Origin: DATFVJ01 sp963820395
GTDB lineage: Bacteria; Actinomycetota; Actinomycetes; Streptosporangiales; Streptosporangiaceae
Assembly: GCA_963820395.1 (NCBI GenBank)
Contig: CAWGAE010000020.1
Coordinates: 186,001 to 250,000, forward strand
Direction of reading: 5' to 3'
DNA: 64,000 nucleotides
The translations under genes were made by a program, and so were the position numbers. Shown piece by piece: positions 43,864-52,015 of this stretch. Below the pieces are notes generated by a model. It was not told the DNA's origin and made no database searches. It was given only the letters and a program-made list of their open reading frames with translations. Numbering within the stretch: the stretch's first letter is position 1; every line of letters begins with the position of its first letter.

Positions 43864-46257
43864 ATGGGCGCGAGGTCGCGGTGGCTGGTTACGGTAGGTG
43901 GGGCGCTGGCGTGCTTCGGGGCGTGCTGGGCAGGGCTGGCGGTGGAGCGGGTGTGGGATGCCGGGGTGCAGGTGGGGGTGGCCGCGGTGCCGCTGGTGGT
44001 GGTCCTGGCGGTGGCGGGGGCGTGGGCGGAGCGGGCACGTGAGGGTGCCGGGCAGGACAAGGGCGAGGTAGGGAGGCCGACTTCTGCCACTGTGCTGGAG
44101 TCGCCGCACGGGCAAGCAGTCGGGCGGGCCCGGGACGGCTCGCTGATCATTGGTCCGGGGGTCTCGATGCCGGGCGCGGTCATCCGCCTTGGTGGTGCGA
44201 AGGACCCTGACAAGGAGCCGTCAGCGGATGGGGCCGGTAGCCCGGGTGTGCTGGTGCTGGGGGACGTGCCGCAAGAGCCTGCGGCGTTCCAGTCACGTTC
44301 GGGGCTGCTAGAGCTGCTGGAGGGGGCGGACGGGGCGCGGGTGTCGGTGGTGTTCGCGGTGACGGGTATCCGGGGGGTCGGTAAGACGCAGGTGGCGGCG
44401 GCTTATGCCCGGCGGCGGATCGCTGACGGGTGGCGGCTTGTGGCCTGGGTGGATGCCAGTGATGAGGCGTCGGTGGTCGCGGGGCTGGCACGGGTGGCGG
44501 CGGTCGTGGGAGTGGGGCAGCCAGGGGAGGACGCCCGTGCGCTGGGGATCGGCGTACGGCACTGGCTCGAGGCAGACGGGACGCGGCGGCTGGTGGTGCT
44601 GGATAACGCCGGGGACCTGGACGGGCTACGGCCGTTCTTGCCAGCGGGCGGGGCTGCGCAGGTGGTGGTTACCAGTACTCGGCGGTCGGCGGCGGGGCTG
44701 GGTACGCCAGTGCCGGTAGACGTGTTCACCGATGATGAGGCGCTGGCGTTCCTGGCGGAGCGGACCGGGCTGGATGATGGCGCGGGGGCGCGGGAGCTGG
44801 CCGGGGAACTAGGGTTCCTTCCGCTGGGTCTGGCGCAGGCGGCGGCGGTGATCGCGCGGGAGCACCTGGGCTATCGGACGTACCTGGAGCGGTTGCGGTC
44901 GGTGCCGCTGGCGGAATACCTGGGGCGGGTGGAGGGGGATGCCTACCCGTACCGGGTGGCCGAGGCGGTCGTTTTGTCGCTGCGCGTTGCCGAGGCGGGC
45001 GACCCGCCGGGCCGGTGCGCCGCGCTGATGGGGCTGGTGTCGGTGCTGGCCGGGACCGGGGTTTCGCGCCGCGTACTGCACCTGGCCGCCGGTATCGACT
45101 CGCGTAGCTTCCTCTCGTGGTGGCCTGGGCGGCGATCGCGGCGCCTCCTGTGCCTAGTCGGCAGTGGCAAGGATGGACCGGCAGGCGTGGACGCAGCTGC
45201 CGGGCTCCTGACGGATGCCTCGCTGCTTGGGTTTACCTTCGATGATTCGGTGGTCGCGCACCGACTGGTGATGCGCGTGGTACGGGAGCGGCTGGCCGCT
45301 GGCGGCGGGCTGGCTGCCGCCGTGGCCGGGGCGGTGCGGGTATTGGGGAAGCTGGCTGACGAGATAGAGGAGGCATGGCGCGATCCCGCGGGCGTCCGCG
45401 AGCTAGCGGGCCATGTGAACGCGCTTGCCGCGCACGTCAGGGGCCACCGGGATGCCTTCATCGGTGAGATGCCTGCGGGCCTCCTGCGCCTGCGGTTGTG
45501 GTCGGGCTACCTGCTGACCGAACTGGGGGATAGCACGGGGCTGGCGATCGTGGCCGGGGAACCACTGGCCGCCGACTGCGAGCGGCTGCTGGGCACCGAC
45601 CACCCGGACACCCTGAAATCCCGGAACAACCTCGCACTGGCCTACCGGGCTGCGGGGCGGACGGCGGAGGCGATCCCGGTTCTTGAGCGGACGCTCGCCG
45701 ACTGTGAGCGGGTGCTGGGCACCGACCACCCTCTCACGATGACATCCCGGAGCAACCTGGCACTGGCCTATCAGGAGACGGGGCGGACGGCGGAGGCGAT
45801 CCCGGTTCTTGAGCGGACGCTCGCCGACTGTGAGCGGGTGCTGGGCACCGACCACCCTCTCACGATGACATCCCGGAACAACCTCGCAGACGCCTACCGG
45901 GCTGCGGGGCGGACGGCGGAGGCGATCCCGCTGCATGAGCGGACGCTCGCCGACTGTGAGCGGGTGCTGGGCACCGACCACCCTCTCACGATGACATCCC
46001 GGAGCAACCTGGCACTGGCCTATCAGGAGACGGGGCGGACGGCGGAGGCGATCCCGGTTCTTGAGCGGACGCTCGCCGACTGTGAGCGGGTGCTGGGCAC
46101 CGACCACCCTCTCACGATGACATCCCGGAACAACCTCGCAGACGCCTACCGGGGCTGTTACGCGACACTTATCCCGAGCGCCGAAACGTCACTCACGACG
46201 AGCGAGGGCGCGACAGGTCAAGGATGCAGGGATTTGACAAGGGGCGGGGACCCGTAG
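43864..46257 (+). CDS. Membrane-anchored NB-ARC STAND protein with kinesin-light-chain TPRs (3' truncated)
   Basis: A protein of 797 aa from ATG 43864, with GGAGGAG seven bases upstream (this decides the start over 43765). Two N-terminal hydrophobic segments (WLVTVGGALACFGACWAGLA; AAVPLVVVLAVAGAWAERAR) anchor it. A linker leads to NB-ARC: VPQEPAAFQSRSGLLELLEG, Walker A TGIRGVGKTQVA (near residue 167), Walker B RLVVLDNAGDLDG, VVVTSTRR and LGFLPLGLAQAAAV. TPR units of 42 residues follow (CERVLGTDHPLTMTSRNNLA). Such STAND proteins oligomerise on ligand binding and act as immune or signalling switches. A roughly 200-bp insertion after unit 5 ends the frame at 46257. Effector domain: none recognised other than the membrane part. 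Confidence 0.85.
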   Translation: MGARSRWLVTVGGALACFGACWAGLAVERVWDAGVQVGVAAVPLVVVLAVAGAWAERAREGAGQDKGEVGRPTSATVLESPHGQAVGRARDGSLIIGPGVSMPGAVIRLGGAKDPDKEPSADGAGSPGVLVLGDVPQEPAAFQSRSGLLELLEGADGARVSVVFAVTGIRGVGKTQVAAAYARRRIADGWRLVAWVDASDEASVVAGLARVAAVVGVGQPGEDARALGIGVRHWLEADGTRRLVVLDNAGDLDGLRPFLPAGGAAQVVVTSTRRSAAGLGTPVPVDVFTDDEALAFLAERTGLDDGAGARELAGELGFLPLGLAQAAAVIAREHLGYRTYLERLRSVPLAEYLGRVEGDAYPYRVAEAVVLSLRVAEAGDPPGRCAALMGLVSVLAGTGVSRRVLHLAAGIDSRSFLSWWPGRRSRRLLCLVGSGKDGPAGVDAAAGLLTDASLLGFTFDDSVVAHRLVMRVVRERLAAGGGLAAAVAGAVRVLGKLADEIEEAWRDPAGVRELAGHVNALAAHVRGHRDAFIGEMPAGLLRLRLWSGYLLTELGDSTGLAIVAGEPLAADCERLLGTDHPDTLKSRNNLALAYRAAGRTAEAIPVLERTLADCERVLGTDHPLTMTSRSNLALAYQETGRTAEAIPVLERTLADCERVLGTDHPLTMTSRNNLADAYRAAGRTAEAIPLHERTLADCERVLGTDHPLTMTSRSNLALAYQETGRTAEAIPVLERTLADCERVLGTDHPLTMTSRNNLADAYRGCYATLIPSAETSLTTSEGATGQGCRDLTRGGDP

Positions 46258-46362
46258 GCTTGCCGCCGACCGGGCAGGGCTTCCCACCTGCCCGCATGGC
46301 CCGGTGAGGGTCCCCGCGAGGGTTCCCTTGTCAACTCCCGGAGCAGTCGGTCACCCCGGTGC
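46157..46362. other. Insertion of about 200 bp in the TPR array
   Basis: Non-repeat sequence from CTGTTACGCGACACTTATCC to TCGGTCACCCCGGT. It contains an internal inverted repeat: TTGACAAGGG...GGGGACCC against GGGTCCCC...CCCTTGTCAA, able to form a large hairpin. Part of it (CATGGCCCGGTGAGGG) also occurs at 49891 in the leader of the GntR remnant. No target duplication; about 8 bp of the array were lost. It brings the stop at 46255. Confidence 0.7.
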
Positions 46363-47261
46363 GGACGGCGGAGGCGATCCCGCTGCATGAGCGGACGCTC
46401 GCCGACCGCGAGCGGGTGCTGGCCACCGACCACCCTCTCACCCTGAAATCCCGGAGCAACCTCGCAGCGGCCTATCAGGAGACGGGGCGGACGGCGGAGG
46501 CGATCCCGCTGCATGAGCGGACGCTCGCCGACCGCGAGCGGGTGCTGGGCACCGACCACCCGGACACCCTGAAATCCCGGAACAATCTCGCAGCGGCCTA
46601 TCAGGAGACGGGGCGGACGGCGGAGGCGATCCCGCTGCATGAGCGGACGCTCGCCGACCGCGAGCGGGTGCTGGGCACCGACCACCCGGACACTATGACA
46701 TCCCGGAGCAACCTCGCACTGGCCTATCAGGATGAGTGGCGGACGGCGGAGGCGATCCCGCTGCATGAGCGGACGCCCGCCGACCGCGAGCGGGTGCTGG
46801 GCACCGACCACCCGGACACTATGACATCCCGGAACAACCTCGCACTGGCCTATCAGGATGAGTGGCGGACGACGGAGGCGATCCCGCTGCATGAGCGGAC
46901 GCCCGCCGACCGCGAGCGGGTGCTGGGCACCGACCACCCGGACACTATGACATCCCGGAGCAACCTCGCAGCGGCCTACCAGGACGCGGGGCGGACGGCG
47001 GAGGCGATCCCGCTGCATGAGCGGACGCTCGCCGACCGCGAGCGGGTGCTGGGCACCGACCACCCGGACACTATGACATCCCGGAACAGCCTCGCAGACG
47101 CCTACCAGGACGCGGGGCAAACAGCGGAGGCGATCCCGCTGCATGAGCGGACGCCCGCCGACCGCGAGCGGGTGCTGGGCACCGACCACCCGGACACGCA
47201 CGTCGTGCAGAGAAATCTGGCTGCGCTGAAACGTAACCTGACAGGCGATCAGGACAGGTAG
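46359..47261 (+). pseudogene. Detached TPR tail of the NB-ARC gene
   Basis: RTAEAIPLHERTLADRERVL, seven units, then HVVQRNLAALKRNLTGDQDR and TAG. The frame is different from the upstream part. No ribosome-binding site supports independent translation. Rejoined, the protein would have twelve TPR units and about 1110 residues. Confidence 0.8.
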
Positions 47262-47355
47262 ATGCGAGTCAGCCTGCCCGGCGCGGGCGCGTCCGGGCGT
47301 GGCGGCGCTTGCGCCGCCACCTTGAAAAAAACCGTAAAGAAAGTTCTCACAACGG

Positions 47356-47399
47356 GCAACGAGGAAGGCAACGAGGCAACGAGGCAACGAGGCAACGAA
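47356..47399. repeat. 8-bp microrepeat GCAACGAG, about five copies
   Basis: GCAACGAG at 47356, then after four bases four head-to-tail copies (47368-47399, the last ending A). It is about 100 bp after the TPR array. Possibly slippage-prone; no function visible. Confidence 0.8.
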
Positions 47400-47557
47400 G
47401 GTGTGCGACTCCGACTGATCGTTGACACAGTGGCTTCATCTGATGCTTGACATCGCCCGCCCGGCGCGGCGCCGCCGGAGACACGGAGGCCGCGCAATCG
47501 GGCGATGACCGTTGCGCTATGGTGGCATGAGGGTGACACAGGGGTTTGGTGATCGCC

Positions 47558-47740
47558 ATGCAGCAGTACAGCAGGCAGGACGTGATCGATCTGCTCAATC
47601 GCATGGGGCACACACAGCTAGCTGAGGAGGCGTCGCGGGTTCTGCCCGATCCGGCTGACGTCGATCGGGTATCAGCCTGGTTGATGCAGCACGGCCTTAC
47701 CCACGATGACTTGATTAGCCAGATGGGTGGCAGCCCCTGA
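47558..47740 (+). CDS. Small conserved helical protein
   Basis: A protein of 60 aa: MQQYSRQDVIDLLNRMGHTQ, LAEEASRVLPDPADVDRVSA, WLMQHGLTHDDLISQMGGSP. I recognise similar short actinobacterial proteins (start Y-R-V-I-LLRRLGYP, end LISRMGGSP) without a known function. Uniform helical pattern, no membrane segment. ATG 47558 fits the family better than the upstream GTG/TTG codons. A complete gene in otherwise decayed DNA. Confidence 0.7.
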   Translation: MQQYSRQDVIDLLNRMGHTQLAEEASRVLPDPADVDRVSAWLMQHGLTHDDLISQMGGSP

Positions 47741-47809
47741 GCCAGGAGGTTCGCCGTATGCGTATTTCGTTCTCGACCAGCAGGCCGCCCGGCGGATTCG
47801 CGACGGCGG

Positions 47810-47940
47810 CTCGCTGAAAGGGCACAAGACGGATGCGAAAGACTGTCTGCGGCTGGCGGAGCTGTTTGAGTGCGGGCTGCTGCGCGGCAGCTACATCCCG
47901 GCTCAGGAGCTGAAGGACCTGCGGGACCTGCTAGGCGATG
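47810..47940 (+). pseudogene. IS110-family transposase fragment
   Basis: SLKGHKTDAKDCLRLAELFE, CGLLRGSYIPAQELKDLRDL matches the IS110 RuvC-like region (GxKTDxKDxxxLAEL). About 45 residues remain, no start. Confidence 0.75.
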
Positions 47941-47994
47941 CTCCAGAGGCATCGGGGGCATCCTTTGCGACAGGGATAGCGCGTGCGCGCTTGA

Positions 47995-48852
47995 TCAGGC
48001 CGGTTTGCGGCCCCAGGCCAGGAAGAGCAGGCCGGATATCGCAACCGTTCCCGGGTCGGCGAGGTGGGCGCGGGCCGCCGTGTCCAGCTCATCAAGCTCC
48101 GCCTCGCTCGCCAGCCCCATCTCCAGGATGTACGGGCGCATGCTGCGCACCAGGTCGAGCCGGATGGTAAGCCGCGAATGCCCGTGCGGGTATGAATGCG
48201 TGCTGGCTTCTACCCCGACATCCTCCAGGCCCGCCTGGCGGAATAGCTCCGGTAGCCGACGGCCGATCTGCGGGTCGGCACCGTTGCGGCTGAAGGCCAC
48301 CGGCAAGATCTCGCAGAGCCGCTCGAAGGCCGGATGAGGCGGATAGCACATTGCATACTCGGCGTCGGGCTCCAACGCTGCTACCCAGCCGCCGGGCCTG
48401 GCCAGCCGTACCATCTCGGTGGCCACCTCCGCCGGTTCGGGAATGGCTATCAGCAGGGTGCGAGCGTGCGCCAGGTCGAACGAGCCTGACGGCAGCCCGG
48501 TCCGCCTGGCGTCCGCCGCCATGATCTCCACACCACGGAGCCCCCGCTCGGTGGCGAACTCGGTCGCCATGGCGACGTGAGCCGGGTTAGCGTCGACGCC
48601 GACAACCCGGCCCCCCGGCGACACCCGCTCAGCCAGTAGCTCAAGGATCCCGCGCGGGCCGCAGCCGAGGTCGATCGCGCTCTGCCCTGGCCGCAGGCCG
48701 ACCCGATCCAGCAGCGCAGCACTGTCGGGCGCCAGCTCGTCAGCCTGGCGCAGCAGCCGGGCGGTTTCGCCGGGGCTGCTGCCCAGCGCGTAGACGGCGG
48801 CGCCATCTTGCCCTTTTCCTGTGCCCGCCGTCGGCCGGACAGACCCCGCCAC
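47995..48852 (-). CDS. Class I SAM-dependent methyltransferase
   Basis: A protein of 285 aa. Motif I SAIDLGCGPRGILELLAERV, motif II region GRVVGVDANPAHVAMATEFA, then IMAADARRTGLPSGSFDLAH, TLLIAIPEPAEVATEMVRLA and RPGGWVAALEPD. It fits the UbiE/Methyltransf_11-25 type acting on a small molecule. GTG 48852 is preceded by TAGGAGG at about 10 bases. Intact, on the opposite strand to the STAND genes; its substrate cannot be inferred. Confidence 0.88.
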   Translation of the reverse strand: MAGSVRPTAGTGKGQDGAAVYALGSSPGETARLLRQADELAPDSAALLDRVGLRPGQSAIDLGCGPRGILELLAERVSPGGRVVGVDANPAHVAMATEFATERGLRGVEIMAADARRTGLPSGSFDLAHARTLLIAIPEPAEVATEMVRLARPGGWVAALEPDAEYAMCYPPHPAFERLCEILPVAFSRNGADPQIGRRLPELFRQAGLEDVGVEASTHSYPHGHSRLTIRLDLVRSMRPYILEMGLASEAELDELDTAARAHLADPGTVAISGLLFLAWGRKPA

Positions 48853-49182
48853 GCTGCACCCCTCCTAACCTGTGATTACTCCTGCCAGGCAGACGGCCTC
48901 TTACCGGTGCCACTCTCGTCCCAGCCGATCACTGTCCGGTCGGGCGCAGCCGTCTCCAGTTACCCAGTCTGTCACCGAAACACGAAGGCGAATCGCAGCG
49001 ATGCGCCGCCTTCGGCAGGGCCAGGTCCGCGTCAAGCGTCATCCGACACCGAGGGCATCGGGTCGCAGCGATCGTGGCTACCTCTGCCCCACGAGGCGAG
49101 ATAGGCCACCGCCTCCGGGTGGACAATAAACAATAAGTAGCAGCGAGCGAGCAAAGGCCTATGACCCACCGCGGAGGTGCTG
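48853..49182. other. Intergenic
   Basis: About 330 bp upstream of the methyltransferase. A leftward frame (49126-48929, TTG start) with ATRCPRCRMTLDADLALPKA and HRCDSPSC has a zinc-ribbon-like Cys pattern but no good start; too weak to call. Confidence 0.4.
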
Positions 49183-49810
49183 ATGACCTCTAGCAACGCT
49201 GAGGCCGCTGCGCTGTCCCGTGAGATCCGTAAACCGGCTGATCGGTTACGGCCGGGTGGCGGCCAGGGGCGATGTGATCCTGGGGCGGGACGAGAACGAG
49301 GCCAGCGTCGGTGACCGCATCCTGGCCCGGGAGAACTGGCCGGTCGACGCCGGGGGACGGCCGCTGCATAACCGCGACGTCCTCGTGCTCGACGGCTGGT
49401 CCGGGGATGCGGGCAAACGTGATGCGATGGTGCGCCGCCAGCTGCCCGGCGGTCAATGGTCGGCGCCGTTCAGCCCGTGCTATCCCCGTCAGGCTGACCA
49501 TCAAGCGGCGCCGCAAGCTGGAGCAGATCGTCGCTGCGGCAACCAGCCCGCAGCGCCTGGTGCGGCGGGCGAGAATCGTGCTGGCAGCCGGGGACGGGAC
49601 GGCGAACGCGGCTATCGCCCGCGACCTGGGCTGCAGCGTGGCGGTGGTGCGGACCTCGGACCGGTTCGCCCGCCTGGGGATCCCGGGCTTGTTTGATAAG
49701 CCCCGCTCCGGGCGGCCCGAGACCCACGGCCCCAGTGCGAGGCTTGCGGTCGTGGCTGTCGCCACGTCCGTCCCGCCCGAAGGCGAGTCCCAATGGTCGC
49801 TGACGCCTTG
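49183..49810 (+). pseudogene. IS630-family transposase, N-terminal remnant
   Basis: After a frame break the recognisable part is LTIKRRRKLEQIVAAATSPQ, RLVRRARIVLAAGDGTANAA, IARDLGCSVAVVRTSDRFAR, RSGRPETHGPSARLAVVAVA, ending at QWSLT. This is the IS630 HTH region; the DDE domain is lost. It cuts the GntR gene start to its right. Confidence 0.7.
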
Positions 49811-49873
49811 GTACAGAGCCGATGCGGTCCCGCAGTTGTCCGGCGATCTGTTGATAACCGGGCTTCGACATCG
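49810..49873 (-). pseudogene. GntR-family regulator, first residues only
   Basis: Leftward from ATG 49873 with GGGAGGAC upstream: MSKPGYQQIAGQLRDRIGS, the typical start of a GntR winged-helix protein, then cut by the IS630 remnant. Its leader (49874-49905) shares CATGGCCCGGTGAGGG with the insertion at 46.3 kb. Confidence 0.55.
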
Positions 49874-50415
49874 TCCTCCCGCCCTCATGGCCCGGTGAGG
49901 GCCACCGCAGCCAGGTTGACACCGTACCCACGACCTTGCCGGTGCTCGGTTGGTACCTGACCGCAACGTTGCAAACCACACGCTCTATGCTGGCCGGTTT
50001 CCAAGGCCAGGCTCCCCCAGCGTTGGCGACAACGGCGCAGCCAACAGAACAACCAGGCCGGAGGATGAGCTCGTCGGGTAGCGGCTGAACTTGGCGCGGC
50101 CACGGGGTGGCCGCGGGCGGTCGTATGTACCTTCTGCAACAGGTAAAGGCCGAAGCGACGCAACCCATCATCCTTGCCCCCGTTGCCCTCCTCCAGAAGC
50201 CACCCGGCGGCCAGGTAGGTCACTCGCTCCATGTCGGTGCCTCGCCAGCTGCCAGCACGGCCACGGCCACCTACCGTCTGCCTCGTCGTAGCCGTTCGCC
50301 ACAACGCGCAGGAAGTGCAGCGACCTTGCTTGATGCCGAGGTGGCAAGACCATCTCGTGATGCTCTCAGCCCGGGCAGCACCTCAGGAGCGAAACCGCAG
50401 GCCACGACCCAGAGC
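49874..50415. other. No gene recognised
   Basis: About 540 bp upstream of the GntR vestige and before the VOC remnant; no supportable gene. Confidence 0.4.
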
Positions 50416-50667
50416 TGAATATTCGAGCGGCACAGGGTTCGGCTGGGTCATCGGCGGCCGCCAAATCGCTCAACAGGGACACAGCGAGTGCGTCGTCAGC
50501 CTGAACGCCGGGACAGCCGCGGCGGTGGACACGCTGATCAAGCAGGCCCGGCAAGCCGGGGCCGGCATCGTAACCGAGCCCGCGCAGCAGCCGTGGGGCT
50601 ACGCGGGGCATTCTCCGATCCCGACGGCCACGTCTGGATGGTGACATCCGAGCCGCCGCCTTCCTGA
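50416..50667 (+). pseudogene. VOC/glyoxalase-like protein, C-terminal part, frameshifted
   Basis: EYSSGTGFGWVIGGRQIAQQ, GHSECVVSLNAGTAAAVDTL, IKQARQAGAGIVTEPAQQPW, GYAG; one G lost near 50607 shifts the end to FSDPDGHVWMVTSEPPPS and TGA. DPDGHVW is the VOC C-terminal metal motif. N-terminus missing. It heads a group of ECF42-type target genes (SRPBCC, DGPF). Confidence 0.7.
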
Positions 50668-50741
50668 CCGGCGGGCCGGCTGATGACCCGCCGCGGATAC
50701 GCCTGCCCGTCGCCACACCACCGAAGCGAACTGGAGCCACA

Positions 50742-51220
50742 ATGCCAGATGAGACCGTCAGCGCGACCATCACGATCAAAGCGCCCGCTGAGGCGATATT
50801 CGCGATACTCGCAGATCCGGCGAGCCATCCCGCCATCGACGGCACGGGCTGGCTCAGGCAAGCGCTCGATCCCGAGCACCTGACCGCGCCAGGCCAGATC
50901 TTCCGGATGGCCATGCATCACGACAACCACCCGGACAAGGACTACCAGATGGCCAACAAGGTTCTCGCCTGCGACCCTCCGCGCGCCATCTCCTGGGAGC
51001 CAGGCCAGGACGTCGTAGGCGACGGCACCCTGCAGTTCGGCGGCTGGACCTGACGCTACGACCTCACCCCGGTCAGCCAGTCCGAGACCGAGGTAAGGCT
51101 TTCCTGCGACTGGTCGGCGGTGCCGCAGTTCCTCCGTGAGCACATCCGGTTCCCGCCGTTCCCCCAGACCACGTCCGCAACTCCCTGGACCACCTGGCCA
51201 GCCTCGCGGCACCCCGCTGA
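50742..51220 (+). pseudogene. SRPBCC-family protein, nonsense and frameshift
   Basis: MPDETVSATITIKAPAEAIF, AILADPASHPAIDGTGWLRQ, GQIFRMAMHHDNHPDKDYQM, GDGTLQFGGWT then TGA where Trp (TGG) is expected (51052-51054), continuing RYDLTPVSQSETEVRLSCDW. Loss of one C near 51163 shifts to DHVRNSLDHLASLAAPR. It was a polyketide-cyclase/START-like small-molecule binding protein of about 160 aa. Confidence 0.75.
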
Positions 51221-51263
51221 CACTGACCCGCAAGCAGCCAGCGTCTTCCGGGGCTGATCACCA

Positions 51264-51530
51264 TGGGCAGCAAGGCTCGCATGATGGAGGCATCCCGGGT
51301 CATCTACGCCCCTGCGCAGAGGATCTTCGCGTTCCTCGCCGGGGCCGGCAACCATGTCCTCCTGGACACCAGCGACATGACCTGCGGCCCGGCCGGCCAC
51401 GTTACCGTGACCCGACAGGCACCGTATTCGTGATGAATATGCGCAACCGAATCAAGGGTGACCACCAGGTCGAAAACCACGTTGTCGTCTACGAGCCTCT
51501 GTGTCCCGGAGCAAGTCGATGCGGGAGGGC
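51264..51530 (+). pseudogene. Second SRPBCC-like remnant
   Basis: MMEASRVIYAPAQRIFAFLA, NHVLLDTSDM; after a shift, DPTGTVFVMNMRNRIKGDHQ, VENHVVVYEP. Same fold signature as the preceding gene (A-A-I-F-A-L at the N-terminus) but a different protein, truncated after about 75 residues. Confidence 0.65.
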
Positions 51531-51658
51531 GGTCGGCGTCGGATCGCGCTGCCTGAGAATTTTCTGGCGGGCTGTCGATCTGTGGCCCTGCCGTTCGTCA
51601 TCCTTGTGCTGCCGCGTTCCGTCGGCGGCACATGAACCGGCAGATGAGGAGTTCCACC

Positions 51659-52015
51659 GTGAAGTACATGCTGCTGATAATCGGTAGCCAGGACGCTGAT
51701 CCTGTGACGGACGACAAAGACCAGGGCCTGATGGAGGCGTTCATGGCCTACCACAAGGCCGTCTGTGATGCGGGTGTCATGGTCCACAGCAACGTGCTGG
51801 ACTCCTTCGAGACCGCCACGTCCGTCCAGGTGGACAGGGCCGGGGAGCGCATCATCACCGACGGGCCGTTCGCCGAGACCAGGGAGTACCTCGGCGGCTA
51901 CTACATCCTCGACCTTCCCGACCTGGACACCGCGATCGACTGGGCTGCCCGCTGCCCAGGAGCCAGGGCCGGGCGGATCGAAGTGCGCCCGATCCAGGAG
52001 TTCGACCTGCCGTGA
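51659..52015 (+). CDS. YciI/DGPF-domain protein
   Basis: A protein of 118 aa: MKYMLLIIGSQDADPVTDDK, VCDAGVMVHSNVLDSFETAT, ERIITDGPFAETREYLGGYY (the DGPF motif), LDLPDLDTAIDWAARCPGAR, IEVRPI. GTG 51659 has TGAGGAG eight bases upstream. Its TGA overlaps the sigma factor's GTG (GTGA). DGPF proteins are the standard partners and likely targets of ECF42 sigma factors. Confidence 0.92.
   Translation: MKYMLLIIGSQDADPVTDDKDQGLMEAFMAYHKAVCDAGVMVHSNVLDSFETATSVQVDRAGERIITDGPFAETREYLGGYYILDLPDLDTAIDWAARCPGARAGRIEVRPIQEFDLP

Larger units (their letters stand above)
45571..47261 (+). repeat. Twelve tandem 126-bp TPR-coding repeats, interrupted once
   Basis: Units start at 45571, 45697, 45823, 45949 and 46075, then after the insertion at 46401, 46527, 46653, 46779, 46905, 47031 and 47157, always 126 bases apart. 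Identity between units is very high at the DNA level, including synonymous sites. Units before the insertion mostly carry DCERV and units after it DRERV, so the two blocks expanded separately. Confidence 0.92.

Noticed and set aside
46230..46345. Rho-independent terminator or riboswitch in the TPR insertion
   Set aside because: The inverted repeats are far apart (about 60 bp) and inside the inserted segment; no aptamer-like pattern was recognised.
46218..47387. 389-codon open frame on the - strand with regular repeats
   Set aside because: It is the complement of the 126-bp TPR repeats; the repeat pattern is inherited from the sense gene.
48929..49126. Small zinc-ribbon protein on the - strand
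   Set aside because: Cys pattern is suggestive but the start would be TTG without a ribosome-binding site; not enough support.
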